Counted from the stretch's first letter, positions 24,911 through 34,660 are shown. The stretch is 64,000 nt of DNA from Prevotella sp. AGR2160 (GCF_000424185.1 NZ_AUJK01000001.1:1-64000), one strand, 5' to 3'. Notes: generated from the letters alone by a model not told the origin. Numbers and translations: made by a program.

Positions 24911-26578
24911 ATGCTCAAGCAACTCTACATACAGAATTTCACGCTGATCACGGAACTGAACATGCGCTTCAACCCCGGCTTCTCCGTCATCACGGGTGAG
25001 ACGGGAGCGGGAAAATCCATCATCCTCGGTGCCATCGGCCTGCTCCTCGGCAACCGCGCCGACAGCAAGCAGATCCACCCCGGCGCAAAGAAATGTGTCA
25101 TCGAGGCCCATTTCGACCTCAGCCGTTATGGCATGGATGATTTCTTCGAGCGCAACGGCCTTGACGTCGATCCCAACGACACCATCATCCGACGGGAGCT
25201 GACGGCTGCCGGTAAGAGCCGTGCCTTCATCAACGACACGCCGGTGCCGCTGACAACGATGCGTGAGCTCGGTGAGACACTCGTCGACATCCACTCTCAG
25301 CACCAGAACCTATTGCTGAAAAAGGATGACTTCCAACTCAGTGTCGTCGACATCATCGCCAAGGACCAAGGCCTACTGAAAGACTATCGCAACGCCTACC
25401 AGGAATACCGAAAGGCCGAACAGCAGCTCGAGACGTTGAAGGCGGAGATCATCAAGAGTAAAGAGAATGAGGACTTTCTCCGTTTCCAATTCAAGGAGAT
25501 TGACGATGCCCATCTGCAGGCTGACGAGCAGCAGACACTCGAGCAGCAGAGTGAGACGATGAGTCATGCCGAAGAGATCAAGACGGCACTGTGGCAGACC
25601 GACCAGATGCTCACGGGCGAGGACAACGACCTCGTGGACCAGGTGAAGAATGCCGCCCAAAAGCTCCATAACATCGAAGCCGTCTTCGCTGATGCCAAGG
25701 ACCTCGCCGACCGCCTCGACTCCTCTTATATCGAATTGAAGGATATCTCCCAGGAGGTCAGCAACAGCATGGAGAATGTGGAGTTCGATCCCCAGCAGTT
25801 GCAGGAGATCAACGAGCGCCTCGACACGATCTATTCCCTTCAACAGAAATTCCATGTGGAGACAATCGCCGACCTGCTGAAGATCAAGGATGACATCGAC
25901 GAACAACTATCCCATATCGATAACAGTGATGCCCAAGTGGCTGAACTCGAAAGCCGCGTCACGAAACTCCAAGAGAAGAGTCAGCAACTCGCTGATCGTC
26001 TCTCCCAAGCCCGTGCGAAGAGTGCCCAACAGGTGGAGAAAGAGATGCGTGAGCGCCTCATTCCCCTCGGCATTCCGAATGTCCGTTTTCAGGTGAGTAT
26101 CACGCCGAAGCCGCTCTCTGCTGACGGCTGTGATAAAGTGGCTTTTCTCTTCAGCGCCAATAAGAACATGCAACTGCAACCTGTAGCCCAAGTGGCCTCG
26201 GGTGGTGAGATCGCCCGCGTCATGCTGTCGCTGAAAGCCATGATCAGCGGGGCCGTCAAACTGCCGACGATCATCTTCGATGAGATCGACACGGGTGTCA
26301 GCGGCTCCATCGCCGAGAAGATGGCACAGATCATGAAGGAGATGGGCGACAACAACCGTCAGGTGATCTCCATCACCCATCTGCCGCAGATCGCTGCCAT
26401 GGGCACGACGCACTACAAGGTCTATAAGGAGGACACGCCGGAAGGCACCGTCAGCCACATGCGCATGCTCTCTCCCGAAGAACGGGTGAAAGAGATTGCG
26501 CAGATGCTCTCGGGCAGCGACATCACCGATGCCGCCATCAGCAATGCCCGCTCACTTTTGAAATTATCACAAAAATGA
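24911..26578 (+). CDS. recN: DNA repair protein RecN
   Basis: This protein of about 555 residues is an SMC-like ATPase of recombinational repair. Walker A GETGAGKS is at about residues 29-36, a long coiled coil rich in Glu, Gln and Leu spans about 155-370, then come signature ASGGEIARVMLSLKAM and Walker B TIIFDEIDTGVSG. The ATG at 24911 gives the canonical MLKQLYIQNFTLI start; the frame upstream is not conserved-looking. The stop overlaps the next start (ATGA), so the following gene is translationally coupled. Confidence 0.95.
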   Translation: MLKQLYIQNFTLITELNMRFNPGFSVITGETGAGKSIILGAIGLLLGNRADSKQIHPGAKKCVIEAHFDLSRYGMDDFFERNGLDVDPNDTIIRRELTAAGKSRAFINDTPVPLTTMRELGETLVDIHSQHQNLLLKKDDFQLSVVDIIAKDQGLLKDYRNAYQEYRKAEQQLETLKAEIIKSKENEDFLRFQFKEIDDAHLQADEQQTLEQQSETMSHAEEIKTALWQTDQMLTGEDNDLVDQVKNAAQKLHNIEAVFADAKDLADRLDSSYIELKDISQEVSNSMENVEFDPQQLQEINERLDTIYSLQQKFHVETIADLLKIKDDIDEQLSHIDNSDAQVAELESRVTKLQEKSQQLADRLSQARAKSAQQVEKEMRERLIPLGIPNVRFQVSITPKPLSADGCDKVAFLFSANKNMQLQPVAQVASGGEIARVMLSLKAMISGAVKLPTIIFDEIDTGVSGSIAEKMAQIMKEMGDNNRQVISITHLPQIAAMGTTHYKVYKEDTPEGTVSHMRMLSPEERVKEIAQMLSGSDITDAAISNARSLLKLSQK

Positions 26579-28218
26579 AAAAACAAAATATCATTTGGGC
26601 AGCCCTGCTGCTGCTCGCCATGCCGGCCTTCAGCCAGAATGCTGCCGTACAGAAAGCGGCCAAGGCCGTCTTCACTTTAAAGACATTCAACCACGGACAG
26701 AGTTTGATGACCTGTCAGGGTGTATTTATAGACAACAAAGGTACTGCCCTCACGGCGTTCACGCCCTTCGACGGCGCCGACAGTGCCGTCGTCGTCGATG
26801 CTTTCGGCAAGACACGCGCCGTGGATTATATCATGGGCGCCGATGAGAACTACGATGTCGCCAAACTGAAGATTGAAGGCAGTTCTACGGGCGTTGCCCT
26901 CGCCTCTTCTGTCAGCGGTGGCTGTACACTGTGGCTCGTTTCGGCCTCCACGGGGAAGACAGCAAGTCAGAAACTCACAGTCGACCACGTCGAACCGTTT
27001 GACAATCACTATTCCTACGCCATCACGAAATATGTTGTGGGGGATGCGGATCTCGCCGCTCCCGTTGTCAATGGTGGCGGACAACTCGTGGGACTCATCA
27101 AAGGCCTGCCCTCGGGGACGGAGTCCGGCATTACCGACGGTCGTTTCGTCAATAGTCTTCACATGGACGCGCTGAGTATTCAGAAACTCAGTCATACGGG
27201 AATCCGTACGGGCCTTCCCGATGATGAGAATGCCGCTGAGGCCACGCTCATGCTCGCCCGTTCTACACGCAGCAAGGCTGACAACTACAAGTATGCCCGT
27301 GAGTTCATTGAGAAATTCCCGACGTCAGCAACGGGCTATCAGGCCCTCGCCGAACTCGACTGCAATGCCGGAAAATTCGCCGACGCTGACAAGGAGTTGC
27401 AGCTCGGAGTGACTAAGGCCGCCAAGAAAGATGAGGCTTACTCCAATTATGCGCAACAGGTTTACCAGTATGTTGCCTTCACCCCGCAGGGCGGTTATAC
27501 GCCCTGGACGGCTGACAAGGCCCTCGAGCTGGCCCAGAAAGCCAACAGCATTGCGCCGAATCCGGCCTATCAGCACCAGATTGCGCAAGTGACTTATCTC
27601 AAGGGCGATTATCAGAAAGCCTACGACAGTTTTCAGGCGCTGACGAAGACCAATATCAATAACGGTGAACTGTGGTATGAGTCGGCCCAGTGTAAGATGC
27701 AGTTGAAAGCGCCCGAAAGTGAGGTGAAAGCGCTCCTCGACAGTGCCGTCAGTGTCGGTCAGCAGAAAGGTATCGTAGCACCGTACTACCTTGTACGCGG
27801 ACAGTGGCTGCAGAGTAAAGAGGATTATCGCAACGCACTGAAAGACTATATCGCTTACGACACACTCTCCACGAGAGTGGACCCGACGTTCTATCACGCC
27901 AAATACGAGTGTGAGATGAAGCTCCACCAGTGGCAGCCGGCCCTCCTCGACATCATGCGCTGCAGTTATCTCAGTCCCCGTGAGCCGCTCTACCTCGCGC
28001 AGTGGGCTTCTCTCGAACTTCTCGTCAACCGCTTGCCGCAGGCGATCCAGGTTGCCACAGCCTGTACGAAGGCTGCCCCCGATTTTGCCCAGGGTTATCT
28101 CATCCTCGGTATCGCCCAGTGTGAGAATAAGCAGAAAGAAGAGGGTCTCCGGAATCTCCAGAAGGCCAAGGAGCTCGGCGAGACGCGTGCCGGCGAATAT
28201 CTGAAGAAATTTCAATAA
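26575..28218 (+). CDS. Secreted pseudo-trypsin domain with TPR repeats
   Basis: This 547-residue protein has a signal peptide (residues 1 to about 20, ending AFSQ). Residues about 25-200 look like a trypsin-fold domain (CQGVFIDNKGTALTAF, then APVVNGGGQLVGLI). The His expected after the TALT stretch is missing, and the usual GNSGG nucleophile site reads ADLAAP, so it should be inactive. From about 215 onward, helical tetratricopeptide-like repeats follow (for example YQALAELDCNAGKFADADKE). It overlaps recN by 4 bp. A scaffold or sensing role in the periplasm is inferred. A terminator follows at 28231. Confidence 0.75.
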   Translation: MKKQNIIWAALLLLAMPAFSQNAAVQKAAKAVFTLKTFNHGQSLMTCQGVFIDNKGTALTAFTPFDGADSAVVVDAFGKTRAVDYIMGADENYDVAKLKIEGSSTGVALASSVSGGCTLWLVSASTGKTASQKLTVDHVEPFDNHYSYAITKYVVGDADLAAPVVNGGGQLVGLIKGLPSGTESGITDGRFVNSLHMDALSIQKLSHTGIRTGLPDDENAAEATLMLARSTRSKADNYKYAREFIEKFPTSATGYQALAELDCNAGKFADADKELQLGVTKAAKKDEAYSNYAQQVYQYVAFTPQGGYTPWTADKALELAQKANSIAPNPAYQHQIAQVTYLKGDYQKAYDSFQALTKTNINNGELWYESAQCKMQLKAPESEVKALLDSAVSVGQQKGIVAPYYLVRGQWLQSKEDYRNALKDYIAYDTLSTRVDPTFYHAKYECEMKLHQWQPALLDIMRCSYLSPREPLYLAQWASLELLVNRLPQAIQVATACTKAAPDFAQGYLILGIAQCENKQKEEGLRNLQKAKELGETRAGEYLKKFQ

Positions 28219-28230
28219 CACCTATACACA

Positions 28231-28262
28231 GCCCCTCTCCAACAAGGAGGGGCTTTTCTTTT
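28231..28262 (+). terminator. Intrinsic terminator after the recN operon
   Basis: Stem GCCCCTC (28231-28237) with GAGGGGC (28247-28253), then a T-rich run. Confidence 0.85.
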
Positions 28263-28269
28263 CCCTCTG

Positions 28270-28300
28270 GTAGGTGGCCGCCATGTTGCGGCCACGCAAG
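28270..28300. repeat. GTAGGTGG intergenic repeat, copy 2
   Basis: A perfect 8-bp stem, GTGGCCGC (28274-28281) with GCGGCCAC (28288-28295), bounded by GTAG and GCAAG. It lies directly after the terminator. Confidence 0.8.
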
Positions 28301-28998
28301 GGAATCATTCGGGAACCTGAAAAAACATGTGGCACGAGATTGCCTCCATCAATAATCATCAATATTGAAGGAGCCATTCGCACAGGAAAAATCGGGTGTA
28401 CCGGTTTTTATTAATTTTTATGGTTTTCGTTAAAATCAACCCGCCGCATTGCACCAAACATGTTTTTGTTGAATGCGACAGAAAACAGTCAGTCTACACC
28501 TCCACTGACTGAAAAACGACATCGAAATTCCATCAAGATAAAAAACGGTTCTGGAAAGCGAACCCTTGAAAATGACAAGTAGACATGGCAATTCATCAGC
28601 CACACATCGCTCTCTATCGTAGATAATTTTCTAAACACGATGTTTAGAAAATTCTCCACGAAAGATACACTCGCTAAATACGATGTTTACGACCGGGAAA
28701 TCACGTGTATTTCTGCATAATTATTAATAAAACAGGGTTATATTGCATAAATACGCTGATAAATATGCAAGAAATTTCATCCAGAAAAGCAACAATTTTT
28801 CTATTACATTATGAATCAATCAGTTAGCAAATAGCTCCAAAATTCGCTTATTTGCGGCCAATCGTCGGAATTGAGATCCCGATGCGCACGATAAACCTTT
28901 ACCCGCTGTCAATTTTGAGGGAATCTGCTTAGTAGTTTTGCACAACTGTAAAACAACAAAGAATTCCGGGCGCTTATTGATCATGTTACAATATGAGC
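28301..28998. other. AT-rich non-coding island
   Basis: About 700 bp without a credible gene. It contains a perfect 12-bp stem at 28626-28652 (ATTTTCTAAACA/TGTTTAGAAAAT, loop CGA) and a weaker echo of that motif (TAAATACGATGTTTACG) at about 28674-28690. A lone TAGTTTTG box lies at 28933-28940 with no gene downstream on that strand. Base composition differs clearly from the GC-rich genes on both sides, suggesting foreign or decayed DNA. Confidence 0.6.
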
Positions 28999-29277
28999 TT
29001 ACTTAATAAGATATGCCATTTTCCCCTTTCCAGGCTCAGCTGCTCGATAAAGTACTTGATAACTCCTATCCTGTTTGTTGAGTCTCACAGCATCATCACT
29101 GCCGTCAGGGTTAGCGAAAAAAATATTACCTCTTTTATCAAAGTAAGGCACAGAAACCCCCTTAGCCCATGCCTCAAGGTAAATTCTTTCTACCTCATCA
29201 TGGACCGCATTGTTTACCTCTTTTATCGTTTTACCGTTTGAGAGTTTCCATTCCTCTATGTCTTCATATCTACACAT
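28999..29277 (-). CDS. Small hypothetical protein
   Basis: This is a 92-residue protein that I do not recognise. It is soluble and mixed alpha/beta in appearance: an N-terminal acidic helix (MCRYEDIEEWKLSNGKTIKE), a helix containing HDEVERIYLEAWAKG, then probable strands PYFDKRGNIFF and SYQVLYRAAEPGKGKMAYL. There is no signal peptide or membrane segment. It is AT-richer than its neighbours and stands alone beside a non-coding island, which suggests acquisition. A full-consensus promoter precedes it, supporting that it is expressed. Confidence 0.6.
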   Translation of the reverse strand: MCRYEDIEEWKLSNGKTIKEVNNAVHDEVERIYLEAWAKGVSVPYFDKRGNIFFANPDGSDDAVRLNKQDRSYQVLYRAAEPGKGKMAYLIK

Positions 29278-29294
29278 AAGCTCTTATTTTCTTG

Positions 29295-29325
29295 CAAATA
29301 TAAATATAAAAAACGAGACAACAAA
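29295..29325 (-). promoter_or_regulatory. Promoter of the small hypothetical gene
   Basis: Minus strand: TTTG at 29325-29322, 19 nt, TATATTTG at 29302-29295. The leader would be about 13 nt. Confidence 0.75.
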
Positions 29326-29399
29326 GAAATTGCATGCAAAAAGTATAAACATCATCATGTCCTACTCCTTTTACACAAAATCGCCGTCACACCATGAGC

Positions 29400-30464
29400 T
29401 TATCCCAGAAAGTTCGCCGGCACGTTCTCGAAGACATTATCCATCGTGACCATCAGCCGCGACGAGGGATAATAGAGCGCCAACTGCCGCTGATGATCCG
29501 ACAGCTCCATTTGTTGGAGGATCTTGGCGAACGCGTTATCCTCGGCATTGAAGACCTGATAGTCGACAGACTTCTTCGTTGACGGCGTGAAAAATCCCAG
29601 CATCTTACGGATACGGTGATGGAAGAGCCCCAGCAGACTCACGGAGGCCTTCGCCATGATCGCTAAGCGGATAGGCACGGAGAGCAGGAAACTCAGATGA
29701 CCGTAATGCTTGCGGAAGAAAATCAGCATGGCCTCATAGAAGACATGCACATAACGGAACGAACTCTTCTCCGTGCTCTCCCCCTTATAATGCAGGATAT
29801 TCAACGGCAGGTAATAGTTCTTCCAACCGCCCTTCAACAAGCGATAACTGAGGTCGATGTCCTCGCCGTACATGAAGAAATCCTCGTCGAGGAGACCGAC
29901 AGCCTTCAAGGCCTCATGGCGTAGCAGACAGAAAGCGCCGCTGACAATCTCGATCTCTCCGGGACGGTCCCAAGGTAAATCCGACATATAATAATGTCCG
30001 AATTTCGGATGATTAGGATAACGCTGGCACAGCCCCGACATCTTATAGAAGGACGTCATCGGCGTCGGGATGCCGCGCCGTGACTCTGGGGCGCGAAGTC
30101 CATAGGCATTGAGCATTCTCACGCCAATGGCCCCACTCTTCGGATGAGCGTCGGCGAAGGTAAGGGCCTCGCGGAACACATCCTCCCCGACAATCGTGTC
30201 GGGATTGAGCAACAGGACATACTCGCCGCGGGCCTGGCGGATGGCGAGGTTGTTGCCACGGGCGAAGCCGAGGTTACGCAGACTCTCGATGAACGTCACT
30301 TCGGGGTGGCGAGGCTTGAGGAAAGGCACGCTGCCATCAGAGGAATGGTTGTCGACGACGATCACCTCACCGTCAATCCCCTCCATCGCCCGCTCCACCG
30401 ACCGCAGACACTGGTCGAGATAGAACTTCACATTATAGTTGACAATAACAACAGACAGTTTCAT
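29400..30464 (-). CDS. Family 2 glycosyltransferase
   Basis: This 354-residue GT-A enzyme, probably adding a sugar to a surface polysaccharide or glycolipid, begins KLSVVIVNYNVKFYLDQCL. It has VIVVDNHSSDGS (nucleotide-sugar site), GFARGNNLAIRQARGEYVLLLNPDT with the acidic metal-binding motif, and FFMYGEDIDLSYRLLKGGW, the usual acceptor-side ED motif. The C-terminal 80 residues hold a hydrophobic or amphipathic stretch suggesting membrane association. The start overlaps the stop of the preceding membrane protein gene (ATGA at 30464-30461), so the two are coupled. Sugar donor and acceptor cannot be deduced. Confidence 0.88.
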   Translation of the reverse strand: MKLSVVIVNYNVKFYLDQCLRSVERAMEGIDGEVIVVDNHSSDGSVPFLKPRHPEVTFIESLRNLGFARGNNLAIRQARGEYVLLLNPDTIVGEDVFREALTFADAHPKSGAIGVRMLNAYGLRAPESRRGIPTPMTSFYKMSGLCQRYPNHPKFGHYYMSDLPWDRPGEIEIVSGAFCLLRHEALKAVGLLDEDFFMYGEDIDLSYRLLKGGWKNYYLPLNILHYKGESTEKSSFRYVHVFYEAMLIFFRKHYGHLSFLLSVPIRLAIMAKASVSLLGLFHHRIRKMLGFFTPSTKKSVDYQVFNAEDNAFAKILQQMELSDHQRQLALYYPSSRLMVTMDNVFENVPANFLG

Positions 30465-30907
30465 TCGCTGATCTCCCTTTCACAACGTCCCTTGGAGGGA
30501 AAGACAAATACGAGGGCGATAAGCAGGATCACCGCCATATAGGCATAGCCCGGCACCATCGTGATATAATAGACGATGATATTGACATACAACGGCAGCA
30601 ACAACAGTTGCAACCGGATGATGCCCCATCGCTGCAAGGCCTCAGCCTTCTTCGCCATCAGTTCGGCATGGACTTTCTTGAATTTGAAGAGATACAATGC
30701 CAAGGGTATCAAGGCGATACTCACGATCTGGTCGATACACTCAGTGAGGAAGAGTACTGTAGGATTCTCCGAGAAATCGACAACGGAGAGATCGACAGCA
30801 CCCGTCTCACAGACGAGGACGATGAGGGCGGCCATCAGCAAGTCGCTGACGGCAAGGATCATCAGTACTTTTTGGGCACTTTCTAATGTTATAGGTTGAT
30901 TTTCCAT
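30461..30907 (-). CDS. Hypothetical four-helix membrane protein
   Basis: This 148-residue protein is not assigned to a known family. Hydrophobic segments lie at about 13-33 (VLMILAVSDLLMAALIVLV), 57-75, 95-112 and 115-133, so four membrane helices are likely. A basic, Lys-rich loop (KFKKVHAELMAKKAEALQR) lies between the second and third. It sits between recR (4 bp upstream) and a glycosyltransferase (4-bp overlap), and so is part of that operon; the context does not reveal its job. Confidence 0.75.
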   Translation of the reverse strand: MENQPITLESAQKVLMILAVSDLLMAALIVLVCETGAVDLSVVDFSENPTVLFLTECIDQIVSIALIPLALYLFKFKKVHAELMAKKAEALQRWGIIRLQLLLLPLYVNIIVYYITMVPGYAYMAVILLIALVFVFPSKGRCEREISE

Positions 30908-30911
30908 GATT

Positions 30912-31526
30912 TTATTTGTTAAATGGTTGACGGTTGAGAATGGAACGGCCGAGCGTCACCTCATCCGTATACTCCAGTTCATTACCCACGGAGATACCCC
31001 GGGCAATGACGGTGAGCTTCACATTCGGATAAGGCGCCAGCTGACGGGAGATATAAAAGTTCGTCGTATCCCCCTCCATCGTGGAACCGAGGGCGAGGAT
31101 CACCTCGTTGATATCTCCCTTCGCCACACGCTCCACCAAGGAACCGATAGCGAGGTCACTGGGACCGATACCATCCATCGGAGAGATGATACCGCCAAGG
31201 ACATGATAGAGGCCATGATACTGCATTGTATTCTCCACCGCCATCACATCCTGGATATTTTCCACGACACATACGGTATGGTGGTCACGATGAGGATCAC
31301 TGCAGATGGGACAGACATCGGTGTCACTGATGTTATGGCATACCTTACAGTATTTCACATCCTTCTTCAGTCGGGCGATGGCATCGACGAAACTGTCTAC
31401 CTGCTGCTCGTCCTGACGGAGCGTGAAAAGGGCAAGGCGCAGCGCCGTGCGCCGCCCTACGCCCGGCAGGGTGGCAAAGGCGCTGACGGCCTTCTCCAAG
31501 AGTTTTGAGGGATATTGCTGATCCAA
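30912..31526 (-). CDS. recR: Recombination mediator RecR
   Basis: This protein of about 204 residues works with RecO and RecF in loading RecA at gaps. It contains the HhH segment ([14 protein letters not shown]), the zinc finger [16 protein letters not shown] and the Toprim core ([15 protein letters not shown]). No ATG fits: the family start [10 protein letters not shown] corresponds here to TTG at 31526-31524. The frame stays open further upstream only because it runs through the palindromic repeat at 31554-31659. The gene lies between cstA and a membrane protein, all in one direction. Confidence 0.92.
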   Translation of the reverse strand: MDQQYPSKLLEKAVSAFATLPGVGRRTALRLALFTLRQDEQQVDSFVDAIARLKKDVKYCKVCHNISDTDVCPICSDPHRDHHTVCVVENIQDVMAVENTMQYHGLYHVLGGIISPMDGIGPSDLAIGSLVERVAKGDINEVILALGSTMEGDTTNFYISRQLAPYPNVKLTVIARGISVGNELEYTDEVTLGRSILNRQPFNK

Positions 31527-31553
31527 AATTATAACATATATTATTGATCCATT

Positions 31554-31659
31554 TGCAGGGGCCGTCCCTTGTGGCGGCCCGTCGGCGGAACGCCGAATCG
31601 TCATGCGTCTTTGAAATGCCCTAACGGGCATCGGGCCGCCACAAGGGACGGCCCCTGCA
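31554..31659. repeat. Long GC-rich intergenic palindrome with modular interior
   Basis: The 28-nt arms 31554-31581 and 31632-31659 are exact reverse complements. The interior holds two smaller palindromes: CGGCGGAACGCCG at about 31582 and GCCCTAACGGGC at about 31618. It separates cstA from recR, which are read in the same direction. Confidence 0.9.
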
Positions 31660-31665
31660 GAGGAT

Positions 31666-33174
31666 CTATTGTTTCCGGTACCACGCGAAGAACCACACGC
31701 AGGCGATGACGAGGCAGACAGCGCCGAGGGAGTAGCCGATGTTCACAGGCAGACCGGCGGCCATCGGACTGACGAAGAGGAACGTGGAACATACCGTCGT
31801 CATGAAGAGTGCCGGGATCAAGGAGATATAAAACGGTTTCTTTTTCTGCGTCAGATAGACAGTGATCGTCCAAAGCGTGAAGACGCTCAACGTCTGGTTG
31901 CTCCAGCCGAACCACTGCCAGATGGTGTTGAAGCCATCAGGATTCTCCATCTGCCAAACGAGCAAGGCGATGGCAGCGGCAAACATCGGGATACAGATGA
32001 CGAGACGCTTATGGATCTCACGCTGACTCATGTGAAGGCCCTGGGCGATGATCATGCGGGCACTGCGGAACGCCGTATCGCCACTAGTGATCGGCGCTGC
32101 GACAACACCGAGGATAGCCAGGATACCACCGAAGAGACCGAGCCAGCCACGACAGACATCCTCCACGACATTCGGCGCCGTGAAATACTGGATGAGCGTC
32201 TTGCCGCCGGGGACCTTGACCTGCTGCATAAACTCGTTGATCGTATTGCCATCCAAGCACTCTTTCCAACCACCATAGTAGAAGAAATACATGGAGACGG
32301 TAGCCCAGATGAGGGCGACGACACCCTCCGTGATCATGGCACCGTAGAAGACGGCACGGCCATGCTTCTCCGTATCGATACAGCGGGCCATCAACGGGCT
32401 CTGCGTACCGTGGAAACCACTGATGGCGCCACAGGCAATCGTCAGGAAGAGACAGGGGAAGAGAGGATTCTTGCCGAGATAGCTCTCCACGCCGAGGATC
32501 TTCGGCGGTACATTATTATTAAAAGTGCTCGCATGATCCCAGAGCTCCGGCAGGGCGGGCATCTTCACGAAGAGGCCGACCATCAGCGCCGCTGCCATGA
32601 AGAGGAGCGAGAAGGCAAAGATGGGATAGATCTTTCCGATAATCTTGTCGATCGGCAACAGCGTGGCGATGATATAGTAGATGAAGATCACGATGACCCA
32701 GAAGAGCGTGGAGCCCCACATATCCTTCAGGATCAGCGCCGGCGAATAGACGAAGACGACACCGACCATCATCAGCAACAGCACGGAGAAGACGAGCATC
32801 ACCGCCTGCGCCTTCTTGCCGAGATAGGTGCCTACGAGATTGGGCAGGTCGCAGCCGCCATGACGCACACTGAGCATGCCACTGAAATAGTCGTGCATGG
32901 CACCGGCGAAGATACAGCCGAGTACGATCCACAGATAGGCCGCAGGACCATACCACGCGCCCATGATGGCACCGAAGATAGGACCCGTGCCGGCGATATT
33001 GAGAAACTGAATCATGAAGATCTTCCATGTCGGCATGACGATATAGTCGACACCGTCGGCCTTCGCCACGGCGGGCGTGGGACGGTCATCAGGCCCGAAG
33101 ACATGTTCCACGAACTTTCCATACAGGAGATATCCGAGGATCAGGGCCACAAGACTTAAAGTAAATGAAATCAT
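31666..33174 (-). CDS. cstA: Carbon starvation protein A family transporter
   Basis: This 502-residue inner-membrane protein has about 13-15 hydrophobic segments. It begins [21 protein letters not shown] and contains the family motifs '[24 protein letters not shown]' and '[17 protein letters not shown]', plus '[20 protein letters not shown]'. CstA proteins take up peptides or pyruvate; this is the shorter Bacteroidetes form. A divergent minus-strand TAATTTTG box lies at 33222-33215 with a CAAA-complement -33 element about 18 nt away, giving a leader of about 35 nt. A large antisense frame across the gene is a shadow. Confidence 0.92.
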   Translation of the reverse strand: MISFTLSLVALILGYLLYGKFVEHVFGPDDRPTPAVAKADGVDYIVMPTWKIFMIQFLNIAGTGPIFGAIMGAWYGPAAYLWIVLGCIFAGAMHDYFSGMLSVRHGGCDLPNLVGTYLGKKAQAVMLVFSVLLLMMVGVVFVYSPALILKDMWGSTLFWVIVIFIYYIIATLLPIDKIIGKIYPIFAFSLLFMAAALMVGLFVKMPALPELWDHASTFNNNVPPKILGVESYLGKNPLFPCLFLTIACGAISGFHGTQSPLMARCIDTEKHGRAVFYGAMITEGVVALIWATVSMYFFYYGGWKECLDGNTINEFMQQVKVPGGKTLIQYFTAPNVVEDVCRGWLGLFGGILAILGVVAAPITSGDTAFRSARMIIAQGLHMSQREIHKRLVICIPMFAAAIALLVWQMENPDGFNTIWQWFGWSNQTLSVFTLWTITVYLTQKKKPFYISLIPALFMTTVCSTFLFVSPMAAGLPVNIGYSLGAVCLVIACVWFFAWYRKQ

Positions 33175-33231
33175 TTTATTTGTAAAGTTTGTTTCTTGTG
33201 TGAGATAACATTTGCAAAATTACTCATTTTA

Positions 33232-33262
33232 TTTGAGAAACAAAAAAATAGTTGTAACTTTG
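33232..33262 (+). promoter_or_regulatory. Promoter of the GHL10 gene, interleaved with the cstA promoter
   Basis: TTTG at 33232-33235, 19 nt, TAACTTTG at 33255-33262. The divergent cstA promoter elements (33215-33244) overlap it, so the two may compete. Confidence 0.75.
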
Positions 33263-33280
33263 TGGCAAATTTATCAGAAA

Positions 33281-34660
33281 ATGTCAGTCATAAATAGATT
33301 ATTCTTTTCGCTCACCCTTCTGGTGCTCTCCCTTTCGGAGGCTCAGGCACAGTGGTTTACCAATCTTCAGCATAACGACAGCACATCCTACTGCCCCAAA
33401 CGGGAGACGCGCGCCGTATGGCTCACGACCATCGGTGGCCTCGACTGGCCCCGCGGCTACGCACAGACACCGTCGTCCATCGAGCGGCAGAAACAGCAGC
33501 TGCGCGACATCCTCGATAAACTGCAGGCCGTCAACATCAATACCGTCATTCTGCAGACCCGCATCCGCGGCACCGTCATCTACCCCTCCGACCTGGAGCC
33601 GTGGGACGGCTGTCTGAGCGGATTCCCGGGGAAGTCGCCGGGCTATGACGCCCTGCAGTTCGCCATCGACGAGTGCCACCGCCGCGGCATGCGCCTGGAG
33701 GCGTGGATCGTCTGCATCCCCGTGGGCCATCCCAACCAGGCCGGCGTGAAGAATCTGCGCCGCCGTTTCTCAGGGCGCATCAAGACCATCGCCAACGAGT
33801 GCTATATGGATCCCGAAGACCCGCGAACGGGCGACTATCTCGCACGACTGTGCCGGGAGATCGTCAGCCGCTATGATGTCGACGGCATCAACCTCGACTA
33901 TATCCGTTATCCCGAGACATGGAAGATTCGCAAGAACCACGATCAGGCCCGCGCGTATATCACGTCCATCGTCCGTAAGATTCATGACGCCGTCACCAGC
34001 GTGAAGCCGTGGGTCACCCTCTCCTGCTCTCCCATCGGCAAGGCCGACGACCTCAGCCGTTTCTGGAGCCATGGCTGGAATGCCTACGAGCGCGTCTGCC
34101 AGGATGCTACGGGATGGCTCCACGAGGGGCTCATGGACAACCTCTATCCGATGATGTATTTCCGGGACAACAACTTCTATCCCTTCGCCATCGACTGGAA
34201 GGAGCAGGCCCAAGGGAAAGACATCGCTGCCGGACTCGGCATCTACTTCCTCGATCCGAAAGAAGGCTCGTGGCAGATTGGCGATGTCACGCGTGAACTC
34301 TATATACTCCGCCGTCAAGGTCTCGGTCAGGCGTTCTTCCGCACGAAATTCCTCCTCGACAACGTACAAGGACTCTATGATTTCCTTCGGACCTTCAACG
34401 CCTACCCTGCCCTGCCGCTGACACGCCGCGACACCTATAATATATATATAGGTAACGACACCACTGATGCCCGCAGCCTCATCGCCGTGAATATCCCGAA
34501 AGAACAGATGGAGCGGATCCGCGAGAATCTCGGCAACGCTTACGACTATGTCATCACGGAAAATGACGCCGCGGGAAAAGAGCGAATCTACGCCGAAAAT
34601 ACCGGCTCAGGAAAAAATTTTGAAAAAATACGCCGAAAAATTTGGCAGTATCAAAAATAG
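33281..34660 (+). CDS. Secreted glycoside-hydrolase-like 10 protein (GHL10, PF02638 type)
   Basis: This protein of about 459 residues has a signal peptide (MSVINRLFFSLTLLVLSLSEAQAQ, start at 33281). The barrel begins KRETRAVWLTTIGGLDWPRG, continues with NTVILQTRIRGTVIYPSD and DEYC-type GMRLEAWIVC, and has VDGINLDYIRYPE, the family's conserved D-x-D-Y-I-R-Y-P motif. Members are thought to cleave glycosidic bonds, some in peptidoglycan, but activity here is unknown. A short leader of about 14 nt follows a consensus promoter. The tail after about residue 385 includes a low-homology segment (YNIYIGNDTTDARSL). Confidence 0.87.
   Translation: MSVINRLFFSLTLLVLSLSEAQAQWFTNLQHNDSTSYCPKRETRAVWLTTIGGLDWPRGYAQTPSSIERQKQQLRDILDKLQAVNINTVILQTRIRGTVIYPSDLEPWDGCLSGFPGKSPGYDALQFAIDECHRRGMRLEAWIVCIPVGHPNQAGVKNLRRRFSGRIKTIANECYMDPEDPRTGDYLARLCREIVSRYDVDGINLDYIRYPETWKIRKNHDQARAYITSIVRKIHDAVTSVKPWVTLSCSPIGKADDLSRFWSHGWNAYERVCQDATGWLHEGLMDNLYPMMYFRDNNFYPFAIDWKEQAQGKDIAAGLGIYFLDPKEGSWQIGDVTRELYILRRQGLGQAFFRTKFLLDNVQGLYDFLRTFNAYPALPLTRRDTYNIYIGNDTTDARSLIAVNIPKEQMERIRENLGNAYDYVITENDAAGKERIYAENTGSGKNFEKIRRKIWQYQK

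Noticed and set aside
31669..33159. 496-codon frame opposite cstA
   Set aside because: It has a charged, low-complexity translation rich in Asp, His and Arg with no domain; it is a shadow of the membrane protein.
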